A stretch of DNA of 64,000 bases from JAICMB01 sp035295125 (GTDB lineage Bacteria; Acidobacteriota; Terriglobia; Bryobacterales; Bryobacteraceae), in NCBI GenBank assembly GCA_035295125.1, contig DATGJP010000067.1, positions 283,544 through 347,543 of the forward strand, written 5' to 3'. This document shows positions 56,742 to 64,000 of this stretch, piece after piece. The translations under genes were made by a program, and so were the position numbers. Every line of letters begins with the position of its first letter. Within the stretch, counting starts at the first letter, position 1. Below the pieces are notes generated by a model. It was not told the DNA's origin. It saw only the letters and a program-made list of their open reading frames with translations, and ran no database searches.

Positions 56742-58312
56742 AAACCGCCCTGACGCCGGCCGAGTGGACCGTCCTGCAGGACATCGTCGATCGCGCCGCA
56801 GACCTGCCGGGCGAGGAGCGTTCCGCTTATCTTGACCGTGCTTGTGCTGCACAGCCGCAATTGCGTGCGCGTGCCGAGTCCCTGCTGGCGGCAATCGACT
56901 CCGATTCCGGCACATTCATGCATTCGGCCATTCGCCAGGCGGCCGCCCTAAAGCCGAGTCCTCCGGCCCAACCTCGCTCTCGATTCGCAGTCATCGCAGG
57001 AGTTGGCGCCGGGATTGTCGCACTTCTGCTCGTTGCCGCCGCGCTGGCTTGGCTGGCCATTCGTACCCGCCAGGCCGAAAATGAAGCGAAGGCCGCAAAG
57101 CAGGCCTCTGATTTCCTCGCCGGCGTTTTTGATCCTGACGACCCGCACGCGCGCGAGATTCTCGATCGCAATCTCCCGCGCATCGAAGCCTCTCTAAAGG
57201 ACTCCCCGGACGCCCGCGCTTATCTGCTAGACACCGTCGGAGGCATCTACACGCGGCTCGGCGCGCTGGACGAGGCAAACCGGCTGCTGACTGAGGCTGT
57301 CGATCTGCGGCGTAATACCCTGCACCGCGAAGACGCCGATCTCGCCACTAGCCTATCGTTGTTAGCCGCTAACCACGTCCGCCAGACTCACTGGAGCGAC
57401 GCCGAGAAACTCTATCGCGACGCCCTCCGCGTCCAACGCAACGCCTCGACGCTCGCCGCCCTGGGCTCGCTGCTTGCCGAAGAAGGGAAGCTCTTGGAAG
57501 CCGAAACCCTGAGCACAGCGGCCAATCTGGAATCCGTCTACCTGCAGGAAGGCAAATACGCAAAAGCTGAGGCGTTGGCCCGCACGCACGGCGGCCCAAA
57601 TCTCGCCTTGGCGCTGGCGGGACTGGGACGCTTCGACGAAGCCGAGCAAGCGGCACGAAACGCCCAGGATGCCCTCACCCTGGCCCGGGTCCTGAATGCC
57701 GCCGGAAAATCAGCGGAGTCCGCGCAAGTCGCAAAACAGATTCCCGATCCCATGGCCGCGAAGCAGGTGCTCGGCAAAGACACTTTCGAAACTGGAGACC
57801 CCGCCAAAGCCCGAAAACTGTTTGATGAAGTCCTGGCTGCGCGTCAGAAGACACTGCCGCCGGGAAACCTCCGTATTGCCGAGAGTTGGTTGAGCCTCGC
57901 CGAAGCGGACGCCGCACGAGCCGATTACGCGGCCGCCGGCATGGAAGCGGATCGCGCCGACAAGATGTTCCAGTTATCGTTAGGCCATTCCAGCCCCTTA
58001 TTGTCCGAATCCCACGTTGTTCTTTCGGAGATCGAGGCCGCCGAGGGCCATTGGTCGCAGGCGCAGGTCCTGGCCCAGGAGGCATTGGAAATCTGTCGCT
58101 CCACCCTGCCTCCCGACCATCCCCTCACTGCGCGGGTGCAGGCGGCCCTGGGTTGGACGCTCTGGAAACAGGGGCAAACCGCCGAAGCCGCCCCGCTCCT
58201 CGAATCCGCATACAAAACAGATCACCAGAGGTTTCTCGATATGTCGGCAACGCGACAGTCAGCTCGCGTTGCCTCCAACTGGGCCGAGTTTAATCGCGCG
58301 AAGGGCAACTAA
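56738..58312 (+). CDS. Membrane-anchored TPR protein, partner of the ECF sigma
   Basis: A 524-residue protein. Residues 1-75 (LTPAEWTVLQDIVDRAADLPGEERSAYLDRACAAQPQLRARAESLL) are the N-terminal segment that usually precedes a kinase domain in acidobacterial and planctomycete sigma-linked Ser/Thr kinases. Here the kinase is absent: a transmembrane helix follows at about 83-108, then tetratricopeptide repeats (about 130-510, e.g. DEANRLLTEAVDLRRNTL, ADKMFQLSLGHSS). Translationally coupled to the sigma gene. It could tether or sense for the sigma, as a reduced version of such kinases. Confidence 0.8.
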   Translation: MKTALTPAEWTVLQDIVDRAADLPGEERSAYLDRACAAQPQLRARAESLLAAIDSDSGTFMHSAIRQAAALKPSPPAQPRSRFAVIAGVGAGIVALLLVAAALAWLAIRTRQAENEAKAAKQASDFLAGVFDPDDPHAREILDRNLPRIEASLKDSPDARAYLLDTVGGIYTRLGALDEANRLLTEAVDLRRNTLHREDADLATSLSLLAANHVRQTHWSDAEKLYRDALRVQRNASTLAALGSLLAEEGKLLEAETLSTAANLESVYLQEGKYAKAEALARTHGGPNLALALAGLGRFDEAEQAARNAQDALTLARVLNAAGKSAESAQVAKQIPDPMAAKQVLGKDTFETGDPAKARKLFDEVLAARQKTLPPGNLRIAESWLSLAEADAARADYAAAGMEADRADKMFQLSLGHSSPLLSESHVVLSEIEAAEGHWSQAQVLAQEALEICRSTLPPDHPLTARVQAALGWTLWKQGQTAEAAPLLESAYKTDHQRFLDMSATRQSARVASNWAEFNRAKGN

Positions 58313-58369
58313 CCTGCACGCCTGCACCCAACACTCCGTCAAACACTGGTAGTCTGGGAACGAGGTCGC

Positions 58370-59152
58370 ATGAAAAAGTTCTCGCTGTATCTGTGTTTTG
58401 TCCCATTATTATGGGCAGGTTCCGGCGATACTCGATCGCCTGTTATCGTTGAACTCTTTACCAGCGAGGGTTGCTCGAGCTGTCCGCCCGCCGACGACCT
58501 CCTCGCGCGCCTGCAACACAACCAGAACATCTCTAACGCCCGTGTGATCGCGCTCGAGGAGCACGTCGATTACTGGAACCACCTCGGCTGGACCGACCCC
58601 TTCTCGTCAGCTCTCTACAGCGCCCGCCAGAATGAATACGCCGCCGCATTTAAAGTCGATAGCGTCTACACACCCCAAATGATCATCAACGGACGGGTGG
58701 AATTCGTCGGAAATTCCGGAGGACGCGCGACCTCTGAAATTCAGCGAGCAGCCTTGGAGCCAATGGCCACCGTGCGCCTGCACCTGCTGCCAAACCGGAA
58801 AAACAACGAGTTGACCGACCTCGCCGTAAACATTTCCGATCTGCCGCCGATCCGGATCAACGGCAAAAAGGGCGGTCAACAACTCGACATCTATCTCGCC
58901 ATGACAGAGGACAACCTCTCCTCAGACGTTCCGCGCGGTGAGAATGCAGGGCATCGGTTGCGCCATGCCTCGGTGGTGCGAAGCTTCGGCGTCATCGGCC
59001 AAATGGATCCCGGCAAACAGGACAGCATCGGTCTTCAGCCCACTCTCAAATTCCCGAACGAGTGGAAGCGAGAGAATGTCAAGGCCGTTGTGTTTATTCA
59101 GGAGCACACCAGCAAGCGGATTATCGGCGCGGAAAGCCTGAACATCCAATAG
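58370..59152 (+). CDS. DUF1223 exported thioredoxin-fold protein
   Basis: A 260-residue protein with a signal peptide (MKKFSLYLCFVPLLWAG) and the DUF1223 start VIVELFTSEGCSSCPPADDLLARL (Cys35 and Cys38). EEHVDYWNHLGWTDPFS and SVYTPQMIINGRVEFVG follow. Fold and the CSSC pair suggest a redox-active secreted protein, but the family function is not established. It follows the TPR gene by 57 bp; linkage is uncertain. Confidence 0.85.
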   Translation: MKKFSLYLCFVPLLWAGSGDTRSPVIVELFTSEGCSSCPPADDLLARLQHNQNISNARVIALEEHVDYWNHLGWTDPFSSALYSARQNEYAAAFKVDSVYTPQMIINGRVEFVGNSGGRATSEIQRAALEPMATVRLHLLPNRKNNELTDLAVNISDLPPIRINGKKGGQQLDIYLAMTEDNLSSDVPRGENAGHRLRHASVVRSFGVIGQMDPGKQDSIGLQPTLKFPNEWKRENVKAVVFIQEHTSKRIIGAESLNIQ

Positions 59153-59280
59153 AGAGGTTTTACCCAGCTTCCGATTCTCTGCATCCCGCACTGGATTGCG
59201 AGGCTTTCCTGCCTTTGGAGGCCAGTGAAAATCGAGGGTGAATTTCCGCCCTGGCGAACGATGCCTTGCGGCGTAAGGCG
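59153..59280. other. Convergent gap with a diverged module B
   Basis: 128 bp between the DUF1223 and lepA stop codons. TTTTACCCAGCTTCCGATTC (59159-59178) resembles the start of module B (35/56-kb repeats), showing a decayed third copy. No terminator hairpin with T-tract seen. Confidence 0.35.
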
Positions 59281-61089
<1,809 letters not shown>

Positions 61090-61124
61090 GCGGTAGAATG
61101 GGGCTGAAAATCCAATTATCCCAT

Positions 61125-61598
61125 ATGGCCGAGATGATCGAAGGAAATCTCGATGCGCAGGGCCTGAAGTTTGCCATTGTCGTGGCAAGATTCAACAGCT
61201 TTATCACCGATAAGCTCCTGGAAGGTGCCCTGTCCGCCCTGCGGCGCACCGGCTGCGCGGAAACCGACATCGAAGTGGTGAAGGCTCCCGGTTCCTGGGA
61301 ATTGCCACTGGTGGTAAAAACCCTCGCCGATCAGAAACGCCACGACGCGATCCTCGCCCTGGGAGCCGTCATCCGAGGCGAAACTCCGCACTTCGACTAC
61401 GTCGCCGGCGAATGTGCACGCCGCCTCAGCGAGATCACGCTCGAAACCGGTATTCCGGTCGCCTTCGGAGTGCTCACCACGAACACGGTGGAACAAGCCA
61501 TCGATCGCGCCGGAGCCAAAGCCGGCAACAAAGGCTTCGACGCCGCCTTGAGTGCCGTTGAAATGGCGCGTCTCCTCCGCAGCCTGCGCCGCTCATGA
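61125..61598 (+). CDS. ribH: 6,7-dimethyl-8-ribityllumazine synthase
   Basis: A 157-residue enzyme that joins the pyrimidine and dihydroxybutanone phosphate precursors to lumazine in riboflavin synthesis, usually as a 60-mer or pentamer shell. Motifs: IEGNLDAQGLKFAIVVARFN, VVKAPGSWELPLV, ALGAVIRGETPHFDYVA (catalytic His) and VAFGVLTTNTVEQAIDRAG. The ATG at 61125 is preferred; the in-frame one at 61098 would overlap lepA upstream signals. No FMN riboswitch fits in the 35-bp gap to lepA. The next gene overlaps by 4 bp. Confidence 0.95.
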   Translation: MAEMIEGNLDAQGLKFAIVVARFNSFITDKLLEGALSALRRTGCAETDIEVVKAPGSWELPLVVKTLADQKRHDAILALGAVIRGETPHFDYVAGECARRLSEITLETGIPVAFGVLTTNTVEQAIDRAGAKAGNKGFDAALSAVEMARLLRSLRRS

Positions 61599-62074
61599 AC
61601 TGTCCGAGCTGCGGGGCCGCTATGCGCTGGGACCCCGACAAAGCGTGCCTGACCTGCAGCTACTGCGACAGCGTCTATGTCCCCGAGCCCAACGATGAAG
61701 GCGTACGTGTCTTCGGCCCCTCAAAGCGTTCCTGCCCGCTTTGCCGCGAACCCCTGTCCCAAGCCGCCATCAATCGCTACCCGCTCGAATACTGCGAGCG
61801 CTGCCGCGGCATGCTCATCGATATGGAGGAGTTTCTCGCGGTGGTCGAAGACCTACGGCTTTCCCGAGGTGTATCGAATGTTCAATATCCACCACCGAAC
61901 CGTGCTGATCTGAATCGGCGAATCTCATGCCCCGGTTGTGGCCAAACGATGGACGCGCATCCCTACGGCGGTCCCGGCAACATCGTGATTGATTCCTGTG
62001 AGAACTGTTCGTTGAACTGGCTCGACCACAACGAACTGCACCGTGTTGCGGTCGCGCCGGATTTTCGAGGGTAA
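61595..62074 (+). CDS. zf-TFIIB-type zinc ribbon protein
   Basis: A 159-residue protein with several CxxC knuckles: C3-x2-C6, C21-x2-C24, CPLC, CERC (in LEYCERCRGMLID), CPGC and CENC (SCENCSLNWLDHNEL). The CERCRGMLIDMEEF and CENCSLNWLDHNEL segments are zf-TFIIB domains. Probably a cytoplasmic zinc-binding protein of unknown role. It overlaps ribH by 4 bp and is thus translationally coupled to riboflavin synthesis, a link not explained by known function. Confidence 0.8.
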   Translation: MNCPSCGAAMRWDPDKACLTCSYCDSVYVPEPNDEGVRVFGPSKRSCPLCREPLSQAAINRYPLEYCERCRGMLIDMEEFLAVVEDLRLSRGVSNVQYPPPNRADLNRRISCPGCGQTMDAHPYGGPGNIVIDSCENCSLNWLDHNELHRVAVAPDFRG

Positions 62075-62214
62075 CCATCACCCGAAGGCAAAGGCAGCCA
62101 AGAGTGTTGGTGTTGGTTGGCCGGCTGCCCTGCGCTTCCGGGCTCGCTTCATTTGACGCTACGGCATGTAGGTCGGTTGCAGGTTGATAGCGCTGCCTTT
62201 CAGGCGGTAAACCG

Positions 62215-63759
62215 TTACCGGTTCCGCCCCATCTTCTCGTGACTCGACACCCAATCGGACGACGAGATGGCCGCACCCAGCGAAACCTCCCCCGCCAGGG
62301 CAACGCCCGCGACAATTTCCGCCAGCCGATTCACCTTCCCCTTCCCATAGCACCCCAGCAACTCCAAACACTCACGCTGGGTCGCCAGAGCCGTACCGCC
62401 GCCGTATGTGCCCACAATCAACGACGGAATTGTAAACGAAATGTACAAATCCCCACCCGGCGTGACCTCGGCGTAAAGTACCCCGGCCGACGACTCCGCA
62501 ACGTTCGCCACGTCCTGCCCCGTAGCAATGAACATCGCGCAAATGCCGTTCGCCGACTGCGCCCCATTATTATTGGCGCCCGACAGAAACGCCCCCACGT
62601 TCGCGACCCCATAGTGATACGCCAGCTTCTCCGGTTCCACCCGCAGGTACTCGACCAGCACATCGCGCGTGATCGTCGCCTCCGCGGTGACGCGCTTTCC
62701 TCGAGTGCGAAGAATATTCACCTGCGACGCCTTCTTGTCTGTGGCGAAATTCGATTCCAGGAAGAAATCGGTAATGCCCTCGAACTGCTCCAAAATCCAG
62801 TTGCACGCGGCGAACGTGGCGCGGCCCACCATGTTCTGCCCCGCCGCGTCACCGGTCGTGAAATTGAATCTCAGATAAACAAACTTATTCGCGACGTACG
62901 GATCAATGTACTGCAGCTTGACGACGCTTGAAGTCTGCTCCGCTTCACGCCGGATGGTGGCGAGATTCCTGTCGATCCACAGCACAAAATCCCGCGCATA
63001 ACGAGCGTCGCGGAAAACGAAGACCGGAGCGCGCTGCATGGCGTCGGCCATCACGGTAGCGCGCACGCCGCCGGACAGCCGCAGGACCTTCATCCCCCGG
63101 TTGTAGCTCGCGACCAAAGTCCCTTCCGATGTCGCCAGCGGAATCAGAAACTCGCCGTCCGCGTGCTCGCCATGAATCAGAAGCGGCCCGGCGAATCCGA
63201 CCGGAACCTGCGCAACGCCCGTGAAGTTCTCGCAATTCCCTTTCGCCCGGTGAGGATCGAACGAGTAACGAAACAGGTGTTCGGGCCTGGTCCCGCTCCA
63301 TTGCTCGACGAGCGCCTGCCGTTTCTGAATCGCCTCCGGCCGGTAATCGTCCGCGTCATCCCGCGGGATTCGAAACTCCTGCCGTACGTCTTGGGACGCA
63401 GCCGCGTCCTCCACCTTGAATTCGATCTTCCCGAACGGCTTCGTATCAAAAGCGATTTGAATCTCGTGTTTCGGGACGACCCGCAGCGGCTCGCTGGTCC
63501 GCACCGTGACCACCGCGCGCAACGGAAACGCTAAAGGATGCGAAGGATCGACCTGGCTCGGGGTCAACTCCCGGCCATCCGCGAGATCGAACCGCACGCG
63601 ATCGAGCGGCAACGCCTTCCCATCGATCGCGATCCCGCGCACACCCACCACCTCAACATCGCTCAACCGGTTCTTGAGTGCGAACTGTGCGCCCCCGTTG
63701 GAATTCTGCAGACTTCCGACAGTGTAAAGCTTCTTGAGCGCAAAACCAGGAATGATCAT
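62215..63759 (-). CDS. Hydroxymethylglutaryl-CoA reductase with N-terminal extension
   Basis: A 514-residue protein. Residues about 130-514 are HMG-CoA reductase: ENFTGVAQVPVGFAGPLLI, SEGTLVASYNRG, TGDAAGQNMVGRA, FATDKKASQVN, GANNNGAQSANGI, GTYGGGTALATQRECLELLG. The ~125-residue N-terminal domain is a beta-rich extra part (SNGGAQFALKNRLSDVEVVGV) seen in some bacterial enzymes. It makes mevalonate for isoprenoids. No other mevalonate-pathway gene is in the window. The ATG at 63759 (MIIPGFALKKLY) is preferred over 63807. Confidence 0.92.
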   Translation of the reverse strand: MIIPGFALKKLYTVGSLQNSNGGAQFALKNRLSDVEVVGVRGIAIDGKALPLDRVRFDLADGRELTPSQVDPSHPLAFPLRAVVTVRTSEPLRVVPKHEIQIAFDTKPFGKIEFKVEDAAASQDVRQEFRIPRDDADDYRPEAIQKRQALVEQWSGTRPEHLFRYSFDPHRAKGNCENFTGVAQVPVGFAGPLLIHGEHADGEFLIPLATSEGTLVASYNRGMKVLRLSGGVRATVMADAMQRAPVFVFRDARYARDFVLWIDRNLATIRREAEQTSSVVKLQYIDPYVANKFVYLRFNFTTGDAAGQNMVGRATFAACNWILEQFEGITDFFLESNFATDKKASQVNILRTRGKRVTAEATITRDVLVEYLRVEPEKLAYHYGVANVGAFLSGANNNGAQSANGICAMFIATGQDVANVAESSAGVLYAEVTPGGDLYISFTIPSLIVGTYGGGTALATQRECLELLGCYGKGKVNRLAEIVAGVALAGEVSLGAAISSSDWVSSHEKMGRNR

Positions 63760-64000
63760 GCAACCCCCCAAGCCAAGCCCCACCCCGTGCGGTAGTGCCA
63801 TGGACATGGCCGTAACGCTGGATTGGAAGATGGGCTACCTGCCCCGAGTATAGCGCTTGCGAATCGACCTCATTCCGATGCCGAGGCATCTCCCCGTCGA
63901 TCTTGAACCACTTGGCAGGCTTGTGTGTGTGATGCAGGTTGCTAACCTGCGGCGGGTTGCTAACCCGCCCCTGGAGTTTGGCCCTTTTTGACGTATTCTC
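63760..64000. other. Right-edge interval with a twin-hairpin repeat
   Basis: 241 bp containing the promoter side of the HMG-CoA reductase gene and the 63929-63974 repeat. No credible gene seen before the window ends. Confidence 0.6.
63929..63974 (+). repeat. Twin-hairpin repeat, copy 2
   Basis: GCAGGTTGCTAACCTGC followed by GGCGGGTTGCTAACCCGCC, framed by GTGAT and CTGG. Same layout as 3568-3612, with stem bases changed on both arms. Confidence 0.65.

Noticed and set aside
61090..61124. FMN riboswitch upstream of ribH.
   Set aside because: The gap is only 35 bp, far too short.

Overview
The window looks like a chromosomal piece of a high-GC Acidobacteriota bacterium, probably of the Solibacter/Bryobacterales type. 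The pointers are one TIGR03435-type protein, one TIGR03436 (acidobacterial VWFA-related) protein, two Oar-like TonB-dependent receptors with N-terminal carboxypeptidase-regulatory domains, a subtilisin with C-terminal NVVWGT repeats, several ECF sigma factors linked to TPR proteins, and a dispersed palindrome (GCAGGCG-GTTT-CGCCTGC) present in about 19 intergenic copies. I recognise no rRNA, tRNA, CRISPR array, prophage or insertion sequence by eye.

Layout. 1-1663 (-): end of a Tad-type pilus operon (TadE, TadE, TadG-like, cut by the window edge). 1905-4814: a degenerate receiver fused to DUF3052, an aquaglyceroporin, a repeat island with a terminator, and a molybdopterin-binding MoeA-like protein. 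5049-7403 (-): arginine operon argC-argB-GNAT acetyltransferase, with a tandem ARG-box-like operator over the argC start. 7561-9791: a 49-residue peptide gene, a small helical protein, a TlpA-like thioredoxin and mtnA. 10034-15199 (+): an SDR reductase followed by a tripartite TolC/HlyD/EmrB efflux operon. 15226-19902 (-): ECF sigma, zinc-finger anti-sigma-like/TPR protein and a TPR-CHAT (caspase-fold) protein. 19993-26683: Oar-like receptor divergent from a secreted tricorn-type protease. 26783-30775 (-): ankyrin protein-pheS-pheT. 31180-38327: TIGR03435 protein, Cys/His-rich small protein, second receptor, an ECF sigma with C-terminal extension, SnoaL-like protein, DUF2268 metalloprotease and a c-type cytochrome. 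38421-40243 (-): histidine kinase and a response regulator with an XRE output domain. 40359-45462 (+): thioesterase, M49-like peptidase, PfkB sugar kinase, VWFA protein and an S24 peptidase without a DNA-binding domain. 45531-49096: S53 protease with IPT/TIG repeats and an exported protein. 49428-50697 (+): degenerate CheD fused to CheY, then a CheX-like protein. 50708-55958: a frameshifted acetate-transporter gene, asnA, an S8 protease and a PI-PLC. 56169-59152 (+): ECF sigma with a membrane TPR protein, then a DUF1223 protein. 59281-63759: lepA, ribH with a zinc-ribbon protein, and HMG-CoA reductase.

How it fits together. Housekeeping genes (arg, mtnA, pheST, asnA, lepA, ribH, HMG-CoA reductase) are interleaved with a secreted and membrane-associated set: four large exported peptidases, two outer-membrane receptors, a phospholipase and a drug-efflux pump. 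Regulation is dominated by three ECF sigma factors, two of them operonic with TPR proteins, and by a two-component pair. The best candidates for unusual biology are the sigma/anti-sigma/CHAT trio, the S24 protein that keeps its autocleavage site but lacks HTH, the CheD(dead)-CheY/CheX pair, and the receiver-DUF3052 fusion.

Several genes have open frames that extend upstream into the palindromic repeats. For these I chose starts downstream of the repeat. Frames and motifs were read by eye; family assignments come from recognition of motifs, not from searches.
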